From: Hirudinaria manillensis
Lineage: Eukaryota; Annelida; Clitellata; Hirudinida; Hirudinidae
DNA length: 64,000 nt
Direction of reading: 5' to 3'
Assembly: GCA_034509925.1 (NCBI GenBank)
Contig: CM067526.1
Location: forward strand, 11,327,629-11,391,628
The notes under the pieces are model-generated. The model saw only the letters and a program-made list of their open reading frames with translations, was not told where the DNA came from and made no database searches. Numbering within the stretch: position 1 is the stretch's first letter; each line of letters starts with the position of its first letter. This document shows, one piece after another, positions 58,300 through 64,000 of this stretch. A program made the position numbers and the translations under genes.

Positions 58300-61200
58300 T
58301 ATTATTATTATTATTATCATCTTTATTGTTATTATAGTTTGTTCAACGTTATTATCGTTTTTATTTAATCAGCTTCATATCTGATATTGACGGCTAATGT
58401 TACCAAACTGGAATAAAAAATTGGATAACGATAATTAAATAGTTTATTTCGTCAATGAATATGCATAAGGCACCATAAATATTAATGAGGTCAACGGAAT
58501 TTTAAGCGGTCTGTCAAGCCCCCAGGGGAATAATTGACCACATATTGATGTATCTAATTGCATATCAATTAGCCTGGACTGTTATTAACCTCACAAAAGC
58601 AACGACAGCGAAACTTTAACAAAAGTAAAATAATAATAATAATAATAATAACAACAACAACAACAACAATAATAATAATAATAATAATATCATCAGTAAA
58701 ATTGATCAGAATTCGAAGCAAAAAATCGTTACTTTACGCAAAAGCAGTAATTTGTAACGAGCAATGAGCTGCTCGAGCGGTTGACCGGTACGGACGAAAT
58801 TTCGTTTGCTCGTTACAAATTACTGCTTTTGCTTAAAGTAACGATTTTTTTGCTTCGAATTCTGGTCAATTTGTGTCCCCTACCAATTTTTTCGTGGTTG
58901 TGAGCATAATTTCTGGAAAAAAGGGGAAAATAAAGCTGTGAATTGGAAACAACAGTTTCGTTGATTGTCTAGTCATTTAGTTGATAGGACTTCATAGTTT
59001 GCAAAGGCTTTCAAGCTAGTTTGTTCAATTTGTTGGTTTTCGTTGAAATATGGACACTCAGTCCAGAGGAATATTGTTAGTTAGAACGTTCGAGAAATGT
59101 GTACGACGAAAGTCTCCATTGTTCGAACATTGAGAGCGTACAACGAGAATGCCCGCCAAGAAAGTGCGAATTCTGCGGCTCCGAATTCAAAACAGAGCGA
59201 GTGCTAAAAATTCATCAAAACCATGCCCATTCAGTTGAATATCACAGAGACAGGGCCAGTAAAAGCTACTCCAAGTGTCGCTGGTCGGAAGAAGAATCTC
59301 ATATGCTTGCAAAAATCGAAATTGAATTAAAGCAGGAAGGTTACAAGAATGTAGATATTGAAGCTCAAAAAAGATTTCAACATCGATCCTTAGCAGCCGT
59401 CAGGAGCCATAGACGCCAATCGTCTTACCGAAAGATTTTGAGGGCTCAGTCTGGTGATATGAGAGAGGTTACGGAATCAAGTGAGGAAAATAACGAAGGA
59501 GATTGTCCAGCCATTCCTTCCGTAAATGATGATGATGATGAGCGATGGGAAAACATTGCCAGAGCAGAGTTGAGTTTGAATTCATTAGAAAAGAAAAGAA
59601 TCAATCTGGCCATACACAGAATCGTGCCTCAATTTTCAATTAAATCAATTCGGAAAATCAGAAATAAACCCAGTTATCGCCAATTTCTTAAAGACATCAT
59701 AATGGTTGAAATAACTTCAAAAGCAAAAGAAATAAGAGCCCCTTGTTCATTCGATCCAGTGGATATGCTTTTCAATGCCGTTATTGACATGGTCCTTAAC
59801 GAAGTGGACAAGCCAATCGGCGTAACAGGAGACGCTGAGTCCAAAATAAAATGCAACTACGTTGCCTTTGCTGACGACCTCTTGCTGATGTCTACAACAG
59901 ACGTTGGAATGCAGATGATGCTTCAACAACTTGAAGGAGGAATGTCAAAGGTGGGATTAGCGATGAATCCAATCAAGTGCGCACCTCTCCGCACCGAGAT
60001 AAACATCGCAAAAATATCGTGGATTGTTAATCCGGAACCATACCTTGAAGTGCAACACACGAAAATCACTGCACTAAATATCATTGAAACCTACAAATAT
60101 CTTGGTATTGAGATTGGGTTTAAATATGCATCAATAGCAGAAAAAATTCAAAAAGACCTACACTCCATTTCGCGCGCCCCTTTGGAACCACATCAGCGAC
60201 TCTACATTCTCAGAACTCATCTCATGCCTGGCCTTGTACACCATCTCAGCTTCGAAAAAATAAGCCTCAAGTCATTGAATGCCGCCGACGTCATCATTAG
60301 ACGAACAGTTCGACATTGGTTGAAATTGCCGAAGGACGTCCCAAATGCATTCCTGTATGCCCCAGTCCGACTAGGAGGTCTCTGAATCCTTCAACTTCGA
60401 AAATTGATTCCAAATATAAGAATTCGTCGCATGTCGCAGGTCTTTAAAGAAGCCAAAGCGAATAGAGACCAATTCATGCTGTACGTCCTTGGAGGCGGAA
60501 CGACAGTGATGGGAGAAGTCAGGAAGTTTGGTCTCCCACAGAATTGTACAGACGCCAAAACAATGGGCATCAGAACGGCCAAACAACTGTTCAAAACAGT
60601 TGACGGATATGGACTGCAATCGTTTTCAAACGCCATTGGTCCAAGCGAATGGCTAATCGATGGAATTAGCAGAATGACGTCAGATCAATGGATCAACTGC
60701 GTGAAGGTTAGAGCCGCGGTCCTACACAACAGATTACGGGAATCGAGATACAAGATGTATTTGAGCACTCTCTGCACTGCTGGATGACGGACTGAGGAGT
60801 CGCTGGGCCATATTATACAGCGGTGCCATGTTACCGATGGTCCTAGACGTGTTAGACACAACTCCATTTTGGCCATGTTAGGAAGCAAACTTGAAAAGAT
60901 GGTGTTTACTACCAGCATCGAACCCAGAATCCCGCCGATAGAAGGAACAAAAATTCCTGATTTGTGCGCATGGAAAGGCTCCACTTACGTCGTGTGTGAC
61001 GTGGCAGTGGCATCGGATATTGCCGACTTGAATAAAATACATGCTTCAAAAGACGCAAAGTATGACCTTCCGGGAATCCACCAATGGATGAAGGAAAATA
61101 ATCCGATGCCAGAACAACGGAGTCAGAAAGGTACCGTCACCGCCCTGGTCTTGAACTGGAGAGGAGCAATAGCAGAAGAGTCTTGGAGGGTTTGGAGAAG

Positions 61201-63740
61201 ATTTGGGGTCTCATGTGGACCTCCATAAAAACGATGCAGGAGACCCATAAGATTTGGCGAACTTCTAAAAATAACGCCTGGAGAAGAAGAAAAAAGAAGA
61301 GTTGAATTGAATGACATTTGTGAATGTACAATGACTCGTAAGATCGACTTGAAAGTTCCTTTTTTTAATGGTCTGACGGGATTTCCCAGACCCATTGGCG
61401 GACCTAAAATTATTGAATCGGATTATGAATTGTATGAATTGATTGATTTTTGTGAGTTTTTCGCTGGGCTAATAAAGGGAAAAAAATTAATAATGATAAT
61501 AATAATATCATCGGTAACAATCATAAGATAATATTAAGTAGGAAGGAGTACCTCGATGATTATGACTGAGATGCCGTTATCGATGTCCCTCATGACGTCA
61601 TGAAGAGTTTCCAAGTCTCCACCCAGAATGATGCTCACAACCGGAATGACTACCGCTTCTGGAAGTAAACAGAGTGAAAACAAAGTATTCACAATTGCCT
61701 GACTACAATCACCTGTTTCCGTTGTGGTCACAGCTTTGTTTTAAATTGTCGCTTTACTCAGAATGTAATTCAATTTATGAAGCGCAATGATTATAATTTC
61801 AAGACTGCAAGGAGATCACTAGCCACTGAGTAAAGTCGTCGTAAAAATCATAATAGTCAATCAATTATCCGGTAATATATAATGAAAATTCGCTTCAAAA
61901 CAATTTCCTTTGAAATTCGCAACAGATGGTATCGGTACGATGACATTTGTCCTCGATATAAAAAAAAAATTGATCATCACCTACGCTGTCTTACCTGACT
62001 CGTCAGAAGAATCCAGATTGGCTATGAGCCTTTCCAGGTCCTCCCTGATGAGTTTCTCTGGGCCACACTTCTGTTGAGTTCCATCGTCCACGAAGATGAA
62101 ATGGGAATGATTTCTATCCAGTTGAACTTCGTTGGCACGGGCGGCGTCTGGGGGTACGATGTAGTGGACGGGCCAGTGTCCTAAGCCCTACATGGAGGAA
62201 TGTGGTCGAACGTTAGCGCAAAGCCTTTCCATGTTTTAAAAACTAGAGTCAGAACAAAGCAATTACTTGAATTTCAAATTTAATTCAGAAGATTAACGGG
62301 CAGAGCACTAGCGAGCGAGCCGGTGAGTGTGGCCCCTCAAATTAATGGATTATCTTGCGATAGCAGCTTGCAAAGCCACGTTTGAGGTGATATTTAAACG
62401 CTCCCAACAAGTGCTCGCTATGTTGTTATTGTTGCTGTTGTTGTTGTTGTTTTTGTTGTTGTTGTTTTTGCTGATAATTATCGTCTGCTCTTTGAACTTA
62501 TTGTTGGGAGAAGGAAATCGAGATCTTGTTTTTAAATAAGGGTAAAGAAAGTTTTGACAGACAATGTCAACGACCTTACGATCATCCTCATCGCGTCAAA
62601 CCGACCTAAATAACGAACACAATGCAGAGAATGAATTCAGTACCTCTTGTGAAGCCAAATAGCAATCGTTATTGTGCTATTTGACGTTGTGTCGAGGGTG
62701 TCAAAATTTTAACTTATTGGCCGTTGCAGACGACAAAGAATTTATCACAAGAGTTATTTGTTATTTCTAGCAACGACAACGTCAACAGCAACGCTAAATG
62801 ATAGCAGTATTAATTAAATTTGTTGGGAGGAGTTAATTTTCTCTGATTGACTCCGAAAATATCAATAATATTGGCTTGTGACGTTCATCATCTGCTATCG
62901 TCAGCATCATTGATGATAATATCATAATCATTGTCTTTCACCACATCGTCGTCGTCATCATCATCATCATTATCAGCATCATCGCAGTAGTAGTCGTCAT
63001 CATCATTTGTAACGAGCATGGCACTGAATCAACAGATTAATGTGCGAGGAGCCATTTATGTTCTAAAAACTTGTCTCCCGATGAAATCTGTTATCGACTA
63101 ATGGTGAAGATGATGATAATGATGATGGTGATGATTTCACATCCCGACCAAGTTGATAGATGAAATTCTATCTTATGTCTTGTCAGATAAACAGATGCAC
63201 ATCGGTACGAGCTTAGCCTACAGTCGGAGATAGGCATGGAGTAATGATGACGAGATAATATGACATTGTATTATGGCATATTAATGCTCATAATAATTAT
63301 AAATATTATTATTATAATTCATTATTATAATAATAATAATAATTATTATTATTAATTTAATATAATTATATTGCATAGTCTTTTTTAATAAAAAAAACAT
63401 GGAAACAAAAAGCGATCTTAAATTTAAAAGAATAATAATATTAATAACAATAATAATAATAATAATAATTTTATAATAATAAATAATACAAACAATAGAA
63501 GTTAATAAATAATGCAGACCGGAAATAAATAGTTCCGTCGTGGAATGAACCGAAGAACTAAACCGACAAAACGTACATTTTGATTGACCAGTATCTCCCT
63601 GTTGTTGACACAACCCCAGGGACCGATGCCTATGGCTACCAGTTGATTCTTCCTGCCGTAGCGCACCCCAAAGTATCTGATGGCGTCTCCTACTTCTTTG
63701 GTGGCCCCCTGATACAAGCCGTCCGTGATGATCCAGGCGT
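45501..63740 (-). CDS. TRPM2: TRPM2-like cation channel with C-terminal NUDT9-H domain (N-terminus beyond window)
   Basis: Thirty minus-strand exons, all 29 junctions in frame, encode about 1415 residues ending at 45501. Order: TRPM homology regions (63740-54318), S1 region and pre-S1 (54004-53384), S2 (53168-53040), S3-S4 (52916-52653), S5 and pore helix (52484-52307), turret and S6 (51942-51753), TRP helix with LIQEYDLRPALPPPF (51420-51230), coiled coil (50606-49149), NUDT9-H (48584-45501). NUDT9-H marks TRPM2 among TRPM channels; here PLNPMGRTGLRGRG and GYLDDPRNTDNAWLE are nearly identical to known family motifs. TRPM2 conducts Ca2+ when Ca2+ and ADP-ribose bind. Ca2+-site residues are conserved: EEIRQ in S2, WNIMD in S3, QEYD in the TRP helix. 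Odd: the Nudix box is not recognisable and the filter is LQQ rather than FGQ. A retroelement sits antisense in the largest intron. About 150-200 N-terminal residues are missing beyond 64000. Confidence 0.9.
46244..46365 (-). CDS. TRPM2: TRPM2-like exon: NUDT9-H DDPRNTDNAW segment
   Basis: GYLDDPRNTDNAWLEVVAMN then YHDDDNTLTTEG: YxDDPRNTDNAW is virtually invariant in NUDT9 and TRPM2. Phase 0 donor AAG|GTGACC. Confidence 0.95.
46614..46731 (-). CDS. TRPM2: TRPM2-like exon: degenerate Nudix box
   Basis: YLIPHEHMPVYECLYPAMVN then VLEQKAMTWLRINEKHVFQ occupies the place of the Nudix box (GX5EX7REUXEEXGU). The glycine pair, the RE pair and the EE pair are all absent in any alignment, although both flanking exons are well conserved. 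The donor CAGG|GTTTGA joins in frame to GYLDDPRNTD. Confidence 0.8.
46946..47039 (-). CDS. TRPM2: TRPM2-like exon: NUDT9-H pre-Nudix strands
   Basis: RWEDKSTTEGLKRLQFLCVE then APLNSPLSFVPE corresponds to TRW...LEVLxVKxPLSxxWAxPGG. The WxxPGG that opens the Nudix box is missing here. The donor GAG|GTTTGG is weak but keeps frame. Confidence 0.8.
47075..47204. repeat. 32-base tandem repeat, four copies
   Basis: Unit AATTATGATATTATTAATAA plus 12 bases repeats at 47075, 47107, 47139 and 47171 with one substitution. It lies in a NUDT9-H intron, just upstream (minus strand) of the acceptor at 47040. Confidence 0.93.
47486..47665 (-). CDS. TRPM2: TRPM2-like exon: NUDT9-H PMGRTGLRGRG segment
   Basis: DLGEYQVVQGIPLNPMGRTG then LRGRGVLPRWGPN is near-identical to the NUDT9/NUDT9-H consensus (PxNPxGRTGLxGRGxLxRWGPNH) and is the strongest proof of TRPM2 identity. 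Ends ...VLTR, where relatives have VTRW. Confidence 0.95.
47929..48011 (-). CDS. TRPM2: TRPM2-like exon: NUDT9-H N-terminal segment
   Basis: VDFPEYKPEAFSDENVFMIP continues the KVPxEVxFxxYxPxxFT stretch of NUDT9-H. The donor GAG|GTCAGT is phase 2. Confidence 0.85.
48418..48584 (-). CDS. TRPM2: TRPM2-like exon: linker into NUDT9-H
   Basis: Basic helix (KMIEERKKVMQKQFQEVVEL), then FRCAVPDSKVPFE, the opening of NUDT9-H (RxxVPxxKVPWE in relatives). Phase 0 donor GAG|GTGATT. Confidence 0.87.
49149..49254 (-). CDS. TRPM2: TRPM2-like exon: coiled coil
   Basis: LEMTSRTLFWLINQYASRKQ then KVDEVSYNLNDLREQ, a heptad-compatible helix, the C-terminal tetramerisation coil of TRPM channels. The donor CAAC|GTACGT is phase 1. 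Confidence 0.82.
49683..49815 (-). CDS. TRPM2: TRPM2-like exon: coiled-coil linker
   Basis: Begins RVDTMSLQIRQFSTNSILAS and ends PDLDERFGHIEKH, matching the RVDxM...LExRLxxLE run before the TRPM coiled coil. The donor CAT|GTTATT is weak but is the only one keeping frame. Confidence 0.8.
50474..50606 (-). CDS. TRPM2: TRPM2-like exon: post-TRP helical stretch
   Basis: SLVRRELRQWEVLQAERYIR then DEDEALEKKVKDTSNR, a charged helix equivalent to the rib/pole region (xWExxxxExYL) of TRPM. Phase 1 in, phase 2 out at ACAG|GTGCTC. Confidence 0.85.
51230..51420 (-). CDS. TRPM2: TRPM2-like exon: TRP helix
   Basis: LVWRTQRYQLIQEYDLRPAL then PPPFIIFNHL is the TRPM TRP-domain signature (WKFQRYxLIxEYxxRPxLxPPF). 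The Glu of QEYD matches the TRP-helix residue near the Ca2+ site. A GATT repeat abuts the acceptor. Confidence 0.93.
51421..51504. repeat. (GATT)n microsatellite
   Basis: About 19 units, beginning immediately beside the acceptor of the TRP-helix exon (51420), so on the minus strand it forms an AATC-rich branch/pyrimidine region. Confidence 0.95.
51753..51942 (-). CDS. TRPM2: TRPM2-like exon: pore turret and S6
   Basis: A cysteine-rich outer loop (GDACQEVAGLDPAESC, then ECLGRDQLC) is followed by S6: YMLITNVMMLNLLIAMIR. The TNxxxxNLLIAM stretch is invariant in TRPM. The four loop cysteines may form disulfides as in other TRPM turrets. Confidence 0.92.
52307..52484 (-). CDS. TRPM2: TRPM2-like exon: S5 and selectivity filter
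   Basis: S5 is VIHLAYFFVIVIIFVVAYGV, followed by the S5-pore linker and the pore helix ending SPWFKVLQQMDEYEIITG. The filter triplet, FGQ in most TRPM2/4/5/8 channels, is LQQ at 52332-52340. Ends in phase 1 at ACCG|GTACGA. Confidence 0.9.
52653..52916 (-). CDS. TRPM2: TRPM2-like exon: S3 and S4
   Basis: NYITDLWNIMDLVSLGLYVS carries the N-x-x-D Ca2+ ligands of S3. It continues through VLAFSLMMHFLRVLRFFSIH and ELGPFMVMIRKT, the family's S4-S5 region (xxxELGPxxxMxxxM). Donor ACG|GTGAGT. Confidence 0.93.
53040..53168 (-). CDS. TRPM2: TRPM2-like exon: S1 end and S2
   Basis: LSHFGLLILFGFILLTDFYP, then WKEMLLTIWIATLALEEIRQ. The terminal E-x-x-Q pair in EEIRQ corresponds to the two S2 ligands of the TRPM2/4 Ca2+ site (human TRPM2 E843 and Q846). 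Confidence 0.92.
53384..53513 (-). CDS. TRPM2: TRPM2-like exon: start of S1
   Basis: After a Ser/Lys linker it reads CCSLYKDRFVYFFDAPVTKF then SYHC, the pre-S1/S1 border (RFxxFFxAPVxxF) shared by TRPM channels. Donor TGT|GTGAGT. Confidence 0.88.
53633..53697 (-). CDS. TRPM2: TRPM2-like exon: pre-S1 linker
   Basis: A short 65-base exon, LIASIADKNSPSRPQNSVKK. It is low in conservation, as expected for this cytoplasmic linker, and is supported by both phases and by donor CAG|GTGAGT. Confidence 0.7.
53873..54004 (-). CDS. TRPM2: TRPM2-like exon: pre-S1 hydrophobic segment
   Basis: VLIALALPILAPYILKYRNI aligns with the pre-S1 helix (LFPPxI) of TRPM channels; a charged stretch EEMIFQKKEDSKDAEQN follows. 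Phase 0, donor ACT|GTAAGT. Confidence 0.85.
54318..54543 (-). CDS. TRPM2: TRPM2-like exon: MHR4, LNECYETDQRRA segment
   Basis: TFEKLAVEVLNECYETDQRR, then LLEMAVQAGNELFISHFVVQ and NIWIGN, is the end of MHR4 (FxxCYxxDExxA... LLxLAVxAxxxxFVxHxxxQ...xWxG). The donor AGG|GTGAGT is very strong. Confidence 0.9.
54750..54850 (-). CDS. TRPM2: TRPM2-like exon: NAMALALMAHHI segment
   Basis: NAMALALMAHHISSGFLSTQ, equivalent to the TRPM 'xxALAAxxILKxL' helix, followed by an acidic stretch. The donor GATC|GTAAGA is phase 2. Confidence 0.82.
54970..55070 (-). CDS. TRPM2: TRPM2-like exon: DPAKELFIWCIL segment
   Basis: The translation ENNIIFEDPAKELFIWCILI, then RTQMSLIFWERGY, matches the TRPM consensus PxxDLxxWAxxxxRxxMAxxxW. 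Acceptor AATTTCCAG, donor TAT|GTGAGT, phase 0. Confidence 0.88.
55643..55883 (-). CDS. TRPM2: TRPM2-like exon: lysine-rich MHR loop
   Basis: It starts ESDLISLKHVGMIIFKFMGE and YFHPMYLKSPY (the family's xLxxxxxY region) and then a strongly basic run: KKRKRPWPIALLHKIKK and FKKGMKKLRPGR. It ends AAATG|GTTTGA in phase 1. The basic segment is longer than I expect for this loop. Confidence 0.82.
55973..56017 (-). CDS. TRPM2: TRPM2-like micro-exon
   Basis: A 45-base exon, PVTLKQNAELDKMAK, with phase 0 at both ends, acceptor AAATCTTATAG and donor AAG|GTAAGG. It is variable between family members and skippable in frame. Confidence 0.7.
56116..56250 (-). CDS. TRPM2: TRPM2-like exon: FVKLLIDKGVTL segment
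   Basis: ALVDNNIDFVKLLIDKGVTL followed by FLTVKRLLQLYND matches the conserved TRPM stretch xFVKLxLExGVxLxxFLTxxxLxxLY. Phase 0 at both ends; donor GAC|GTAAGT. Confidence 0.9.
57142..57242 (-). CDS. TRPM2: TRPM2-like exon: LALALNRIDIA segment
   Basis: The TRPM signature (xLALAWNRVDIA) appears as DQLKLALALNRIDIAKDQIY. Two nearer AGs exist, but only the acceptor AATGCAG|CTAACC keeps frame with the phase-1 preceding exon. Confidence 0.85.
57527..57729 (-). CDS. TRPM2: TRPM2-like exon: MHR helical region
   Basis: It reads TIVLYQQKTLDTVEKMIMHQ to GDIDDIILQAILK. The donor CAAAA|GTAACC ends it in phase 1. Helix-rich and typical of the armadillo/ankyrin-like TRPM homology region. Confidence 0.8.
57838..57935 (-). 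CDS. TRPM2: TRPM2-like exon: GSGGMADILAYAY segment
   Basis: It starts GSGGMADILAYAYNN, matching the TRPM motif GSGRAADxLAxAH. Acceptor ATTGCCACAG, donor AACG|GTAAAG (phase 2). Confidence 0.87.
58157..58318. repeat. (CAT)n-(CAC)n compound microsatellite
   Basis: CAT runs flank CACCAT and CACCAC units; grades into ATT repeats at the right edge. Confidence 0.96.
58699..58872. repeat. near-perfect inverted repeat at 5' end of the R2-type element
   Basis: Left arm 58699-58764 and right arm 58806-58872 are reverse complements over 66-67 bases, with two mismatches (GATCAG/GACCAG, TACGC/TAAGC) and one single-A length difference. The 41-base spacer holds small palindromes (GCTCGAGC, ACCGGT, CGAAATTTCG). 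The right end has no target duplication of its own, so it looks like part of the larger insertion rather than a nested MITE. Confidence 0.9.
59099..61228 (+). pseudogene. R2-like retrotransposon polyprotein, internally deleted, two premature stops
   Basis: One frame throughout, broken by TGA at 60383-60385 and 60785-60787. N-terminal finger: CEFCGSEFKTERVLKIHQNHAH is not written further; it is C-X2-C-X12-H-X4-H. A Myb-like region begins CRWSEEESHMLAKIEIE. Then the RT palm: MLFNAVIDMVLNEVD and YVAFADDLLLMS, with RT motifs upstream of these missing (about 400 residues short of a full protein), although the frame is kept. Thumb-like region to 60382. CCHC: the second stop falls exactly on the second cysteine of C-X3-C-X7-H-X4-C (CTAG-stop-RTEESLGHIIQRC). 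Nuclease: KIPDLCAWKG then CDVAV (PD and D residues). There is no upstream ATG in frame (TAG at 59077-59081 region); an ATG at 59050 is in another frame. Confidence 0.85.
61229..61496 (+). other. 3' untranslated part of the R2-type element
   Basis: After the third segment's TAA the sequence runs to CTAATAAAGGGAAAAAAATTAATAATGATAAT. An open frame at 61307-61531 in another phase has no recognisable motif; I treat it as UTR. Confidence 0.55.
61552..61658 (-). CDS. TRPM2: TRPM2-like exon: MHR2 strand segment
   Basis: The translation EAVVIPVVSIILGGDLETLH corresponds to the TRPM 'PxVxxxxEGG' stretch, here with LGG. It ends ...ISVIIIE in phase 0. The following intron (57936-61551) holds the R2-type insertion. 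Confidence 0.85.
61995..62187 (-). CDS. TRPM2: TRPM2-like exon: MHR1/2, LDRNHSHF segment
   Basis: It begins GLGHWPVHYIVPP and contains LDRNHSHFIFVDDGTQQKCG, the TRPM LDPNHTHFxLVDDGT signature with moderate changes. The donor TCAG|GTAAGA is phase 1. Confidence 0.88.
62188..63576. other. TRPM2-like intron
   Basis: Holds a TTG/TTGTTT tract (about 62423-62471), scattered CAT runs (62950-63005) and AT-rich AAT tracts near 63290-63490. No exon seen. Confidence 0.75.
63577..63740 (-). CDS. TRPM2: TRPM2-like exon: MHR1, DAWIITDG segment
   Basis: The translation runs DAWIITDGLYQGATKEVGDA, then NQLVAIGIGPWGCVNNRE. AWIxTGG...VGxAxR...AIGIAPWG is the classic TRPM N-terminal signature. The exon enters in phase 1, so an upstream exon lies beyond the window. 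Donor AAAT|GTACGT. Confidence 0.88.
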
Positions 63741-63857
63741 CTTGAAATTGTGATGATGATTATGATGACGACGACGACGACGATGATGAAGGTGATAGTT
63801 GTGTGAGTCACTGGCATTCATCATGCCATCAATATTCACATGCGTCATTCGTCATCA

Positions 63858-64000
63858 TCATCATCACCACCGTCAATCGTCGATAGTAGTTGTCGTCATT
63901 GAAATTATATTCTTACGCTGCAGGAGGGTAATAGTTTTGATTACACTGTCGTAGAAGCCAGTCATCATCATCGTCACCATCATCATCATCATCATCATCT
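63858..64000. repeat. CAT-rich repeats at the window end
   Basis: CAT/CGT triplet runs at 63850-63870 and 63961-64000, the latter cut by the window edge. A related GAT/GAC run lies at about 63745-63795, directly beside the 63740 exon acceptor. Confidence 0.85.

Larger units (their letters stand above)
58679..61517 (+). mobile_element. decayed R2-type (restriction-like-endonuclease) non-LTR retrotransposon
   Basis: The insertion lies antisense in a TRPM2-like intron. Probable target-site duplications flank it: TAATAATAATATCATC then AGTAA at 58679-58699, and the same with GGTAA at 61497-61517 (20 of 21 identical; part is microsatellite). From left: inverted repeat 58699-58872, 5' leader, one reading frame with two internal stops (59099-61228), 3' region with AATAAAGGGAAAAAAA near 61471-61486. 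One N-terminal C2H2 finger, a Myb-like segment, FADD-type RT, CCHC knuckle and a PD...D nuclease define the R2 clade. RT motifs before the catalytic FADD are deleted, so it is dead. It is not in rDNA, so it is not a canonical 28S-specific R2. Confidence 0.8.
57936..61551. other. TRPM2-like intron carrying the R2-type insertion
   Basis: 3.6 kb, far longer than most introns of this gene. Besides the element it contains the CAT/CAC tract (58157-58318) and a TAA/CAA tract (58631-58690) directly left of the element. Confidence 0.85.

Noticed and set aside
58765..58805. Hammerhead or HDV-like ribozyme in the foldback spacer
   Set aside because: I looked for the hammerhead core (CTGANGA...GAAA); CTGCTCGAG and CGAAATTT do not satisfy it, and no HDV-like nested pairing could be drawn by hand.
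61307..61531. 74-codon frame after the R2-type ORF as a second gene
   Set aside because: Different phase, no motif, runs into the triplet tail. Best read as 3' UTR of the element.
63900..64000. CRISPR-like spacing in CAT runs at the right edge
   Set aside because: Simple triplet repeats without spacers in a eukaryotic genome.

Overview
This is AT-rich animal nuclear DNA. It has split genes with GT/AG introns, many long simple-sequence tracts and non-LTR retrotransposon debris. No plasmid, phage, CRISPR, rRNA or bacterial operon feature is present. The gene set (a Turtle/IGSF9 orthologue, a TRPM2-type channel with a NUDT9-H tail, and an intracellular Ig-domain protein) indicates a bilaterian invertebrate, most likely a protostome. 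I cannot name the phylum from sequence alone.

Layout. (1) About 1-5243: upstream DNA or intron with no supported exon, and some possible retroelement remains. (2) 5244-37931, plus strand: 14 exons of a Turtle/IGSF9-type adhesion receptor, Ig2 to Ig5, two FN3 domains, one membrane helix and a short cytoplasmic tail to the stop. All 13 splice junctions keep frame. The signal peptide and Ig1 must lie left of the window. (3) 42508-38777, minus strand: three exons of an unrecognised protein with one intracellular-type Ig domain and a disordered tail of about 970 residues. It is convergent with the Turtle gene. (4) About 42.5-45.5 kb: intergenic, with a fragment that looks like a LINE 3' end. (5) 63740-45501, minus strand: 30 exons (about 1415 codons) of a TRPM2-like cation channel, from the N-terminal MHR region through S1-S6, TRP helix and coiled coil to a complete NUDT9-H domain and stop. 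All 29 junctions are in frame. The extreme N-terminus lies beyond 64000. (6) Inside one TRPM2 intron, antisense to it, sits a decayed R2-type (restriction-like-endonuclease) retrotransposon, about 58.7-61.5 kb, flanked by a probable target-site duplication and beginning with a near-perfect 66-67 bp inverted repeat.

Biology. The Turtle homologue is expected at the cell surface, acting in neurite guidance and self-recognition. The TRPM2-like protein is expected to be a Ca2+-permeable channel gated by Ca2+ and ADP-ribose. Its S2, S3 and TRP-helix Ca2+-site residues are intact, but the Nudix catalytic box is erased and the selectivity filter reads LQQ instead of FGQ. These two departures, the 5'-hairpin retroelement and a possible internal promoter for a short Turtle isoform are the main leads. 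All exon models were built by hand from frame continuity, splice consensus and remembered family motifs. No search or transcript data were used.
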